Shown here: positions 33,714 through 47,564 of the stretch, piece after piece
Layout: each line of letters opens with the position of its first letter
Position numbering within the stretch: position 1 is the first letter of the stretch
Source: Phallus indusiatus
Taxonomy: Eukaryota; Basidiomycota; Agaricomycetes; Phallales; Phallaceae
Reading direction: 5' to 3'
DNA length: 64,000 bases
NCBI GenBank assembly: GCA_027605045.1
Contig: JAQFWX010000052.1
Span: forward strand, 62,001 to 126,000
The notes under the pieces: generated by a model
Told to the model about the DNA's origin: nothing
Database searches by the model: none
Seen by the model: the letters and a program-made list of their open reading frames with translations, nothing else
Program-made: the position numbers and the translations under genes

Positions 33714-35642
33714 TCATGGCTGTTGGGGCAATAATGCACTGGAATGAATACGAACCGTCACGGATACACCCGGCCAATCACTGGAATTAAGCAGTTCATT
33801 GCGCAGCCGCAATTCGCCTTTATACACCCCATTCGAGTTTGCAATGACTGCGGGTTGATAAGACGATCGTAGACTCCGCCTTCCCACTCTCTTCGGGAAA
33901 CCTTCAGACGTTGTCGTGAATATCACCTCTTCATGAACGACGTCGGGTTCTTCTGGTAGTTCGGGTAACGGTTTCTCCGTCGAAGCTCCGGTGATGTTCG
34001 TTCCAGTCGCCAATCCAGCTCCCGAATCCGACTCATTCGATGGGGCCTGTTTGGGTTTTCTGTTCCACTTGAAAATCTGCGGAGTTCTAGTAGACATTCG
34101 ACGAAGAAACGATCGTGCTCGACCCTTTCTCTTTCTCGACGACTTTTCCGATTTAGCAGTTTCGTCTTCCGGGTACCTTGTTCTTGGTTCAGGGGCTTGG
34201 AATGCCATGCCCGAATCGAGATGTACTCGTCTGACGATGCTTACACGGATAATGGATTCTTTGACAATACGAGGTATCATTTCTTGGGAATCCTCAAATG
34301 CGGTGACGAAGACATAAAATGGTATAAGGTCGGAACGGGCGAATTCTAGAGGTTTGGGAAGGGATATCTGGATTTTTTCCATTATTCTAACCGTAGGCGC
34401 CAAAGAAGGGCCGATGACGAACTTACAGTGCATACGAAATCAGCTGGGGTAAGAGGTTCGAGTTCATAATGATTCCAGGAGTCTGGGCGTGGTGGTTCTG
34501 GTGCTCGTTCCCATTTTTCGCGCTCGATGATGATAGGGGCCTCCAAGCTAATAAACGCCAGCCAAATCAGGCACCAAAAAATAGTAATAAATAAAGTTTG
34601 GTTCCCTACGTTTCTTCATACGTGTGCTGTTCATCACTCCGAAGTTCTTTGGGCTCCAGACGCACAACTAGCTTGTACGCAATCTGAGCACCTTCAGCGA
34701 ACCAACGCCCTCGCAAACCTCCTTGGCGTAAACGTGAAACTTGAAAGGTGCTTGGCACTTCTTTCTCCCGTGACTCTTTTAGGACAGGCAACGGAAATGA
34801 AAAACTATGTGACGTATTACGGTCTTGGGTTGTTCCCGTTGCTATCGACGCTGCTGCCTCGTGGCCCGTTTCACTGGCAGCTTTTCTTCGATATCGCCGA
34901 AAAAACTTTTTTTTACCGGTACCGCCGTCATGAGATTGTGATCGTGATCTTGCGTGTTCTGGTGGGATTGTGATGATAATGCTGGAGGAGAGAAAAACGT
35001 GTTTGATGCGCTCTGGGGGTGGAGGTGCATGGAGAAGAGAAGGATCGAGTTCTTCGTTTTGAGGCGATATCCAGAAGAATGCGCCTTCTATCTATCAAAA
35101 AAAAAAAAGACAGGCTGAGCATGCACGTTTGACTAGCAGAGGATTTCAGCGTTACGGAAATGGTAAGGCGGTGTTCTGCTCCTATCATGGAATGAATCGG
35201 TGTTGTCACTGTCCCACCGACACTAATTTGGATATCAGCAATTTTTGACATTAAATAATATTTGGGCTCGTCTCACCTATCTTTGCCTCTGAAAACCGGA
35301 ATAGGTTGACCCGCGAGGTCTTCAACCTGCCTGCAAAATGGTACCCTCAGCCAAAATTGAACGGTGAAGAAAATGAATCAACCGACTGCTGTCCTACTTT
35401 ATATTTGGACTTCGAATACTCAGTTCAAGGTTTTGGGATCTAATATCAAACGAAAAAAAAATCGGTGATTTTTTGACAGCGGAAGGTTGCGAAAAACCAA
35501 ACACGAACTGGAATGTCGAAGTGTGCAAATACACCGGTGCATCGTATAGCGAAACTCCACCGCCGGGTACAAGGGGTACCCGGTCTACTACTCTTATGGT
35601 GGGAGGGACGGATGTCGACGATGGTTCTTGAGCTTGCAGCAT
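33714..35642 (-). CDS. arrestin-like domain protein
   Basis: Exons on the minus strand read in order: RVVDRVPLVPGGGVSLYDAP (about 35600), KQVEDLAGQPIPVFRGKD, VGGTVTTPIHSMIGAEHRL (about 35190), IEGAFFWISPQNEELDPSLL, a basic stretch KKKFFRRYRRK (about 34900), FPLPVLKESREKEVPSTFQ with GRWFAEGAQIAYKLVVRLEP, then EAPIIIEREKWERAPEPPRP. The last exon begins near 34383 with KIQISLPKPLEFARSDLIPF. The tail is basic and Ser-rich with KPLPELPEEPDVV, ending at 33714-33716. The order of beta strands, the Pro-rich inter-domain segment and the YKL(V)V and LPKPL-R-IPF stretches fit fungal arrestin-related trafficking adaptors, which recruit ubiquitin ligases to plasma-membrane proteins. The start codon at 35642 is a guess, and an in-frame 3n intron may lie at about 35430-35510. 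Confidence 0.55.
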
Positions 35643-36857
35643 ATCGCATCGAGAGGAAGTCCCATCAATTCAGCATGTTCTGTCTGGCAGTCGCAAACCT
35701 TCGCAAACTCGCTGGCCAAAAACGCGTCCACAGGTATTCACACTACCAAACAAATAGTCACGCTAGTCACGGAGCACGGCGTTTGCCGAGCCCCGCACTG
35801 GTGCCACTGTCAATATGCAAGTGAATTGTGGCACGATTACTCACGCTCGCTGTTTCCCTGTTTCGTTGTGCCAACAGCTGTTCCAAGGACCGAGGTGGGT
35901 ACCCTCCTTAGTCCTGGTAGTTGACAGGTTGTTTACGGATTTCAAAAGTCTGAAAACAAAGGACTTAGGAGATGCTATCCAGGAAGTTTGCAATCATGTT
36001 GCTAATCATAGCAATGATTTAGGAACCGCGAACCATGTGGAGATGTTGGAGATAAACATTTGTTCTAAACAGTATCATGATATATGTGCCATACTATGGT
36101 AAGTTTTAGGACAAACAATACTCGCAAAAATCGCTCTTGCCGATCAGCGCACATATCGGGATGCGAATGGCCTATTCACATTTCCCAGCATTCCTAACAT
36201 CAAGCGTCTGGTTCTTCGATCTCGCATCAGGCACATCAATGCAAAACCAAAAAAAGTTGATTTTCTTATCATAATCGATGACCGATGACACTGAATCTTT
36301 CTTTGACGGAGCAATAGTGCCATTCACCAAATACTCAGGTTTGTATCTGGCACGCGCCTTTGTGTTTTGCTGTTTTGCTGTTTACTGGCGTTGGCGCTTT
36401 GCCAAACCCTGTTCAGTCCATGCGAACAGATTAGCAATTCCTGAAACAATTTACAATTCTTACCCGGAAAAGCCCCTCACGCGTAAAAAAAACAATCATT
36501 CAACATAGAAACGCGGGCGCTCACACCAACGATGAAATGAAGCCAGAGCTATTTGCACATCATCGAAACGATACATGCCTTTTTGGTTATACACTGCCCA
36601 CCACATGGGTTAACATCTTTACAGCTTTAGGAAGTTTCCAGATGTTATCAAGGGCCTGGTAAAAGTTTAAGTTTTTGGGCAGTGAATACCTTGAAGGTGC
36701 GCAGCAGCCGAGCCTTAACCAATTGTTGTCGAACAGTTACGGTATTTAAACAAACCTTGAGGTAGTATCGTCCTATAACCTCATCTCCCTTTCAAGTCCA
36801 ATCATCCCCTCTTCTCTTCAACGAAACCCCAGCCACTTAACTCAATACCACCAGCTC
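35643..36857. other. intergenic, 1.2 kb, no supported gene
   Basis: A plus-strand frame at 35815-36102 (95 codons, with DRLFTDFKSLKTKDLGDAIQ) looks somewhat coding-like, but it has no partner exon and no known relative. The right part contains the promoter of the small Gln-rich gene. Confidence 0.4.
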
Positions 36858-37094
36858 ATGAACACTCCCAGAAACCCCACTCACTCAACCCAAGGCCAAC
36901 AGCAGCAGCAGGGACAAAAATCCAATCATTCCTTAAGTCAATTGACTCGCTCCTTGCCCCCTCGACCGCCCAATGTTCCAGCTGTGCGTCCATTCAACCA
37001 GAAAGAACTAAATGAAGTTGGAAAAAGCAAAACACAAGTTGTGAACGACCATAGCATGCCCCAAATGCAGAACATACGTCAAAAATATTATTAA
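36858..37094 (+). CDS. small Gln-rich protein, copy 1
   Basis: A single exon of 78 residues starting MNTPRNPTHSTQGQQQQQGQ. The protein is polar and basic, rich in Gln, Asn, Pro and Ser, with no hydrophobic segment and no signal peptide, so it is probably intrinsically disordered. A TATTTAAA box lies about 110 bp upstream. A 35-bp block (36699-36733) in the promoter is shared with copy 2. I do not recognise the family. The conserved start (M-N/S-TP), Gln run and promoter in a duplicated copy argue that this is a real gene rather than a chance frame. Confidence 0.5.
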   Translation: MNTPRNPTHSTQGQQQQQGQKSNHSLSQLTRSLPPRPPNVPAVRPFNQKELNEVGKSKTQVVNDHSMPQMQNIRQKYY

Positions 37095-38264
37095 ATACCC
37101 AGAACAGTATTTATATGCTCGGTACATTGTCATTTATACCTAATCCTTTTCTGTTATTGCCACTAACGCCACCACTGATTTTAGATTAATTTCGTAGACA
37201 GCCTAATTTTGAGCCCTCTGATCTTCTTTCCCTCATATTTATGTTTTTTCCTATTTACATATACTATTCCGCTACTGATATTATACATATATTCTATATA
37301 TTTATGTAATTACTTATATTGAGTACCTTCTACAAAAATTTGTAGCCCGTTCATTTGACAACTGGTACCTGTGCCACTCACCGTAAGTGGTGCCAGCCTA
37401 GCAAAAGCAAAGTTTTGTAAAAAGAGGTCTTTACATAGCCCTTAATTGGAAGAGTTAGATCTGCTGGTACAAATACTTTGGGGAAGAAGAAAGATCAACA
37501 TTATATATAGCCAATGAATGCTGTTCGTAGTTACCTGGCAGTTGTGTATAACTTTATTTATATCTATCTATTTATTCCAGCGATCTCTAAAACTTGAGCC
37601 AGCTCTGTTCATAAAAGAAAAACAGCACAAGTACTTTCCCCAAATGAGTATATGCCCCATTTACTCGGGACTATAGCTCCCGTCAACGTCAATTGAGAAG
37701 AATGGAGGAAATCAGTATTGCATGACTTGCCTTTATGCATGTTGTTTACTAGTGTTATCACAAGTCAGAGAGTTGCCAACGCCAAACGCTGTTCAGAACC
37801 TATCCGCAGCGATGATAGTTTGGAATACACTTTCGAGCAGCGATTCCTGAAACAATCCACAAATTCACCACAAACAGCCCTTCACGCGGCAACTTCCATG
37901 TAACCGCTAGGATTTCACGTGATCATTCCGCGGTGGAACGCGCGTCGCGCGCGCGCATCTCAAAGATGAGATGAAACCGATGTTGTATGCCCTTTCTTGC
38001 ATCGCTGAATCAACACACTTCCTTGTGTTATGTGGCACTGCCCGGTTTGGCATTTGATTAGCATTTTTATAGCTTTAGAAAATCGCAATTGCCAAACGTT
38101 ACCAAGAGTTTGGTAGAATTTTCAACAGTGGATTTGGATGCGCAGCAGCCGAGCCTTACCCAATTGTTGTCGAATCAGTATTTAAAAACCTTTGTCGCAA
38201 GCGTTGAAATATCATCCTACAACCACATATCTCCCCTTTGTCTTGCTTCCCCTCTTCTCTTCTC
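37095..38264. other. spacer between the two small Gln-rich genes
   Basis: Contains the 3' region of copy 1 and the promoter of copy 2. A CG-rich run CGCGCGTCGCGCGCGCGC lies at about 37939-37956. No other gene was seen. Confidence 0.45.
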
Positions 38265-38513
38265 ATGAGTACTCCTCAAGGAAACCCAAACGACCAGTCT
38301 CGAGACTGCCAGCAGCAGCAGCAGGGAAAGAAGAAGCTCACCCGTGATGATATCAGTCAATACTGCAACTCCGGGCCTCAGGAGTCAGGTGGTCAGGCCG
38401 CTACACATAATACATACAGCCAAGAGGGTTTCATGAAAGAACTGCTACCGCATAAAGTCAAATCTAACCGAGAGCACACGGAGACCCAAGAACGAGGATT
38501 AGGTGGACGTTAA
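38265..38513 (+). CDS. small Gln-rich protein, copy 2
   Basis: A single exon of 82 residues starting MSTPQGNPNDQSRDCQQQQQ and ending GLGGR. Like copy 1 it opens with M-S/N-TP and a Gln run, is polar and lacks membrane or signal segments, but the middle and end have diverged (DDISQYCNSG, GFMKELLPHKVKS). The same 35-bp promoter block (38140-38174) and TATTTAAA box precede it. I chose the ATG at 38265 because it aligns with copy 1; an upstream in-frame ATG at 38238 would add nine residues. Function is unknown. Confidence 0.5.
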   Translation: MSTPQGNPNDQSRDCQQQQQGKKKLTRDDISQYCNSGPQESGGQAATHNTYSQEGFMKELLPHKVKSNREHTETQERGLGGR

Positions 38514-39428
38514 ATCTTTATTCTGTCGTTATATGCTTGGTACCTATCACTGATTTTTTAAAAATTTTTGTTGTTGCTCCTAACCTCACAATTAGTTTCA
38601 ATTTATTTTTGTGAACCGCCTAGTCTTGAGTGAGCGGGGCTTGAGTCCACGCCTCTATGACGCAGGACAGACCGCTTTATTTAATGTTCTTTCCATTTAT
38701 TTATCTCGTCCTCTTTACATATGCTATGCCGTTGTTGTTATAATGCATATATATATTTAAATAATTATATTGAGTACCTTCTAAAAAAATCTGTAGCCTG
38801 TTTTGTTCATTTGACAACACTGTTACAGACCTGTGCCACTGGCACTCACTGTCCAGAGCAAAGAAAGTTGGGGTCTTTACATAGCCTTAAAGAGTTAGAT
38901 CTACCGTTCTGGATGTTTCGAGGGAAAAGAAAGATAAATATAATAACCAATGAATGTTACCTGTACATCCTAGTTCAGCAATCTGTAAAACTTGAGCCAG
39001 CTTTGTTCAAAAAAAAAAAAACAATAGCACAAAGTACTTTTCCTTAGTAAATGAGTATATACACCATTTGCTCGGTGTCAGAGCTCCATGTAAACCTCAT
39101 TTGAGGAAGAGGTAAATCACTATATGGTTTCCAGTGGCAGAAGACGGAAAGGCAATGACAGGTACCGGTGAGTCATAGCGGAATCAAAGCTGACTCGAAC
39201 TTCTCAAGGGGAAAAGTACAAAGAAACTGTCAATAACTATCCGACCAAAATTTGGACAACACGACCTTATATGGAACAGCGTTGGACTCAGCAAGACGCA
39301 GGGTACAAGAACTAAATGTGGTGTATTGTCTGTCTATTACAGTACAAAGACAGTAGAGTACAAAGTGTGCTGATGTATAATCTGAGGAAATGAAAAAATA
39401 GGAACATAAGAACTAATGAAGATGGTGT
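38514..39428. other. intergenic, no gene seen
   Basis: 3' region of the small Gln-rich gene copy 2 and of histone H3. AT-rich; no supported frame. Confidence 0.5.
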
Positions 39429-40017
<589 letters not shown>

Positions 40018-41090
40018 TGCTTTTATTTGAGTTGAGTTAAGTGACGAGATAAAGTTTTCGCTGATAGAGCAGGAGAAGGAGAAGGTGTGGAGATGAGAGT
40101 GCTTGAGGGAGCAGTTGTGGGGAAAAGGAGAGACGCGTCTGCGAGGTTTATATACCTAACGGAATGTCCTCACGTGGGTCACGTGCTGAACCTTATTTTC
40201 GTTTTCCACCGGTAAACGGCGGCTGGACGCGTCCATATTTTCATCTCGTGGGAAAAAAGTTCTTGGCGTCCTTTTCCTCCCTCCTTCATGATATCCTATG
40301 ATACCCTAACACGACTGAAGACTGCTAACTTTCCTCTATTGGCTTGTTCTTTGTGCTGATTGTTGATCTACGTGCTTTATCACCTCACGGAATTGTCGAT
40401 GAGCGCGTTACGAACCTGCTACATTGTAACCCTCTGGACGACGGAAGCAAGGATTTGGACTTCAGTGCTCACTATGTAGTTGATTGGACATAATACAGAA
40501 TAGTTTTGCTATTATACTTAAATATCTCTTGATTTCATCGAACACAATTGCTTTGGTTCACTATTCTGCACACACACCGCCTCGAGCCTTCCAGCTGCAA
40601 TGCCTTCTGTCATCATCCTTGTCATCAACGAGGAACCAATACACATTGCTGGGACGGTCAATGCCATTAGTCCAATAACCCTATCACATTCAGACTGTAC
40701 GAGGTCCAATTGTGTTCTAAATGATGTAACACCTCCTGCGTCCTTCAACACGCAATTTGTCCACGACTTTGCCGTTGTCCAAAAAATGGAAGAAGATTAA
40801 ACTCAGAACTGCGAAAAGAGTAGCACGAGAGCAGATTCCTGCATTTTGCCCATGTCTAAAAAGTTACTGTTATGCCATACAACAGTATATAATTGAGACA
40901 ACCGAAAAAGAAAACCCAAATGAGAGAATAAGCAAGGGGGAAAAAAGATATCTATATAAATGTGTGTATGTGTGCATCGTATAGTACTTGCCTGTATCAT
41001 CGTGTTAAAACAAACATTCTAAAAAAACATAATGTCCTTGGGTCGTGTACACATATCTGTAAAGCGTGTCGTGTGTAGGGATAGGGCTTA
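40018..41090. other. intergenic: H3 promoter and SNF1 3' side
   Basis: The first 300 bp upstream of H3 should hold its promoter. Small frames on both strands at 40518-40800 overlap each other and are not supported as genes. Confidence 0.45.
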
Positions 41091-43519
<2,429 letters not shown>

Positions 43520-44498
43520 TGTCGTTAGAGAAAAAAGGACAGAAGGCCGCGGGTGCGTGAAAAAGAATGGAAAAAACAGATGATTAGATAGTGTGATTAG
43601 GTAATCAAAAAGAACCTGCTCTCTACTACTCCGTCACTAGAATTTGACGAGGAATCAGCTCAATATATAATAGCCATCTTTCGAACAAATTGTCTTCATT
43701 TAAAATGGAAGCCGCCAGTATCATTTTGTTTTCTCGGTAAATTCGAAGTTTCTGAGTTTTCTGGTTGAATTTTACGCTGCTGATGGTTCTACGTATGTAT
43801 TATGATTTCTTCGGAACAAGAGCCAGAGTTCAATATAATTAGCCTCAGTCGGCCCACATGATTGCACGATCAGCCGGAGAGAACCGTAGTCAGTGACAGA
43901 TCGTGTTCTAAGTTGGTCGAGAAATGAAGAGAAGAATTTCCTTTAATGCTCCAGTTTTGCCTTTAGACTTCCTGTATCTCATTTTGATTATTGGCTAGAC
44001 CAGGCCTGAGACGGATATATCACAGTAGTCTATACATGGTAGGTTTTACCGTATATATGATCCGTGATACTAACTTTAATTTTGGAGTTTACCAAATGCG
44101 CAGCTGCCTGTCAACGGCTACATAGCCTAGTCTAGGAACCTAAACCCGTCAAATATCGGGATGGAACAGATTTAGGAACTTTGAACAGAACGCTCGTAGC
44201 TAATCCGGAAGTGATTTATTTAGGCTGACTATGTCCGTACATATGTTTACCGTTCCGTGTCACTGTTCTACACAGTTCTCAATCCGGTATATGTAGCAAT
44301 AAATATGTCATGAGCGTGGTTCTACTACTTTTCCATAAGACGTATTGTCATTCTTTTCAACACAATAATTATTTACAAAGCACGTTCAAATAAAAAATCG
44401 TCACCATTTTGATTACCTACATACATACTTGCGCTAACAAGAGGAGCACCCTTTTGAGTCCCCTGTCTCTCTTTGAATCACGATTTTCAGCCTACATA
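43520..44498. other. intergenic, about 1 kb
   Basis: Upstream region of SNF1 and downstream region of the DUF4419 gene. No coding frame or RNA gene was seen. Confidence 0.5.
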
Positions 44499-46001
44499 CT
44501 ACTTTTTAACTTTAGTAATCACTTCCTCCTTTTCGAACATAAACCATTGCGCCGCCGGACGTACAGCGCCCATAATCTTCTTTTGTCTTCTTCCGTCATC
44601 TTGCACAATTTCCAAGACTTCTGTTGCAATGTGTCCTGCAACAACGACACACCTCAACTCCTGGCCATTATCATTGACGAGTACATCCGCATCGCAGAAA
44701 CCAGAAGGAATATCATTTATCGATATGAGGGGATACTCCATGCCTTCAATGATAAGAGGTTTTTTGCGTAGAACACCGTCATGACGGCATTTCAAAGACT
44801 GTAAATCTGGGCCCTGCCAACGACCTTTTCCATCCCAGACACAAAACGCGGTTATCCATCCACCAAGTAATGTCGAGCCAGATCCCTCGGACTCCTCATG
44901 GCAAATGCGCTCCCAAAATTTTTTGTGGACTTGAGGATTATTCGGAGAAGACTCCGCTGCATCGAAAACAGCTATGAACTCTTTGATGATAGGTCTCAGG
45001 AGCTTAGCAAAAACAGTGGGTTCATCACCCATTCCCATCTGGGAAAGGTTCTCGACACGTTGTAGAATGTTGAGGTAATCTTCTTTAGTGCCCAATAACG
45101 TTATTTGAGGGATTCCACATACAAATTCGCACCTATAGGTGAAATACCTAGAGGATATGAATTTGTTTTGCGCAACGTCATAAAATTTGGGACTGCATAC
45201 GGTTTCAAGATGCTCATCATAAGAATAGAGCAGATTACCGTGTCGCTAGGCTCTGTAGTGGAAAAATCAGGCAGAACGAAATCATAAAAAGAGGGATCGT
45301 TAATCTAACGCGAGGTGATGAATAGGTTGCATCAAGCGAAGTTTTTTTTAAGCTCACATTCTCCTCTAGCAATTTGGCAAAGTCTCGCGCCATTATTTGG
45401 AAATCGAACGAGTAATGATCCCCGCCGTATATAAGCGTAAGCTCCTTTTTCTCCTCATGTTCCACAAAGAACTTGCGTAGCTCTTCCGAGTGAGCATTAA
45501 TGCTGATTGAAAGAATAAATGTAAGCCCAAGCGAACAAGGAATTACGAACTAAAAATTCAATTGTGACAGAATGGCTATCCATATATCATCCGGCCTTAG
45601 GACAAAATAATGTCATGCTTTGTTCTGCGAAGTAATACGAGCTGCATACCTTATGATTAGGTTATGATGTTGATTGTATGCCACTACCACTGTGTCAATA
45701 AAGCCATTCGCTTGTGGTACGAAATTTCTCAGTCGCTTGGGGTCTTCGGGAAGGGAGGATTGAAGCAAATCTATGATCACCAGTATTCAGGTGAATCGTA
45801 TTCCATTGATTACCATTCATGAGACACCCAACACTGACCTTTACAACGAATCGACTTGGTCTCATTATTGCTCACATATTGCGACTTATTCTGGGCTTCC
45901 CAGGTGTGTCGTAAGACATCCTTGGGGTTACAGACAGGGTCATTTTTGAATTGATATGGGGCGACTCCCCTGGAAGAAGCTCTGAAGGTGATGCCTGACA
46001 T
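44499..46001 (-). CDS. DUF4419 family protein
   Basis: The start at 46001 (minus) gives MSGITFRASSRGVAPYQFKN. Following exons read FVPQANGFIDTVVVAYNQHH, PDDIWIAILSQLNFY, INAHSEELRKFFVEHEEKKE, YSFDFQIMARDFAKLLEENV, FVLPDFSTTEPSDTVICSIL, and CGIPQITLLGTKEDYLNILQ. They continue with FWERICHEESEGSGS and LLGGWITAFCVWDGKGRWQG. The order and motifs (IWIAILSQ.N.Y.N.H.E.LR, LP.FSTT...D, CGIP..TL.GT.EDY, LSGWI.AFC.W) are those of DUF4419, a widespread fungal and amoebal family of unknown function, often of about 350-450 residues. No signal peptide or membrane span is evident. It ends ITKVKK at 44499-44501. Five introns are inferred; no break was seen. Confidence 0.85.
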
Positions 46002-47564
46002 TTCGCTCGCGGGTAAGAGTCGAAGCGGACGAGTGCCACAGGTCCGGAAGTTTGATATTACGTTAGGAGATCTAAGATTTATGTAAGTCGTTTATAAGGA
46101 GGTACATTGGCTCGGAAGTATTTCAATTGGGCTACAGCATCGTCAGAGTATCGTTTGCCCGAGTTTCTTTCATACATAGGGACTCCTCGTACCTAGAACT
46201 TAGAAGCGTTAGTGCATTGATCCAAGTATTTGCTGTAGCTTGGCTGCATATCTGAACTTTGAAGGCAAGCGTCCAGGGCGGCATCCAAATCCAATTGTCA
46301 CGCGTCGCGGTCACGCCAAGGTTTTTTGCGGTGTCCAAATTGAGTGTGTCAGGAAATTGGCTTGTCAAGCTTTCTTTGGCAGAGCTCGATTCACTATTTC
46401 TCAGTCTAGCTTGTCTTCATGGCGGGTAAATGACGCTTGACCTTTATACATTGAATCATGGAGAATGTAAAGTCAAACATTTGGATGGCGAGCCGCAAAG
46501 TTGCGGACCCTTGACGTTTGTGGTCTAAGACCTATGAGCTATTGATTCATTTGAGGTGCTTTCAATTTCCCTTGTCAGTGAGATGGTTGATTGGCAGTAT
46601 TTCTTAGCTGTCTTGGTGCCTGGACCTTGAAGGAACGGTACACATCACCTCTTCTACCACTTGAGTTTTCATTTTACGACGTTGCGTATATCCCGCGACC
46701 GCACTTTCCCGTTTACCAGGTGCATCAGCGATAAATATACTGCATCAGTCATTACTACTGGATAAAACACCGCTCAGGCTGATTTAGCCATCAACATATT
46801 GCCTCGTCAAAGTCTGGGGATCTCGCGTCTTACTTACTAACATAAAGGAAAGGATATGAAATTCTGTCGGAAACCATGTGGTATGATACTATTTCTCTTT
46901 GAGGTGTGTTCCTGAAGATCAGCTTTGAATTTAGTTTCATCTGACTTCTGTCATGAATATACCGAGCATAGCAAATTGGCCTATAATTCTCATCGGTTCA
47001 ACTCCCCAGTGACATCATTACTATGTTGTGTGATAGGCTATTTTGCCAAGTGCTTACTGCAAAAGCAATGTCACTTGAAATGGCCGTTCCATCCGCTCGG
47101 TCACCTTCCCATTGCTTTCTTCCGTTTTTGCTGGAAACTTGCAAACCTGAAAGAGAACCTAAAAGTAATATCAAACTTCTATCTCAAAACAAGGGGCCGT
47201 TTAGATCACGTTCGAAGAACTAACATAATGTACTTACTTGCCTTTAGTGAGTTATCACCGCAATAAAATCCTGATAGGTCAACTGTTAATCAAATCGATA
47301 TATCCTGGTGACAGCCTTATGACATCTCATCAATCAGTTATTGCAAATCTTGGTGGAGCGCTCTTTACTCAGTTGTTATGGTCGCGTGAATCAGAGGATC
47401 GCAACTTTGAATAGAATATTTCAAATTGTTTACCTAGCTTCGAAGCCCATTCCCAAGATTTAAGTGGGGTTGAGTCGAGAGCTCTCTCAACTTGTATTTT
47501 AATCACGACGCCCAGTTTTTATATTACTAGATCCCTCCATAATTGTACGACGACAGAACCACCG
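46002..47564. other. intergenic, 1.5 kb, no supported gene
   Basis: Two overlapping frames on opposite strands at 46132-46440 and a plus-strand frame at 46925-47266 show no family likeness or splice support. They could be remnants; I do not call them. Confidence 0.4.

Larger units (their letters stand above)
36411..38820. repeat. tandem duplication, about 1.4-kb unit, two diverged copies
   Basis: Matching blocks occur in the same order in both copies. GCCAAACCCTGTTCAG near 36411 matches 37781, and ATTCCTGAAACAAT near 36440 matches 37845. GCGCAGCAGCCGAGCC at 36699 matches 38140. The TATTTAAA box before each small gene, the genes themselves, and the ATTGAGTACCTTCTA..TTTGACAAC block (37318 and 38768) also match. 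Spacer sequence has diverged strongly. Confidence 0.7.

Noticed and set aside
35815..36102. 95-codon plus-strand frame with DRLFTDFKSLKTKDLGDAIQ
   Set aside because: No neighbouring exon, promoter or family likeness could be found, so it is not called as a gene.
37939..37956. CG-rich alternating run (CGCGCGTCGCGCGCGCGC)
   Set aside because: Short, isolated simple sequence; no sign of a functional site beyond composition.
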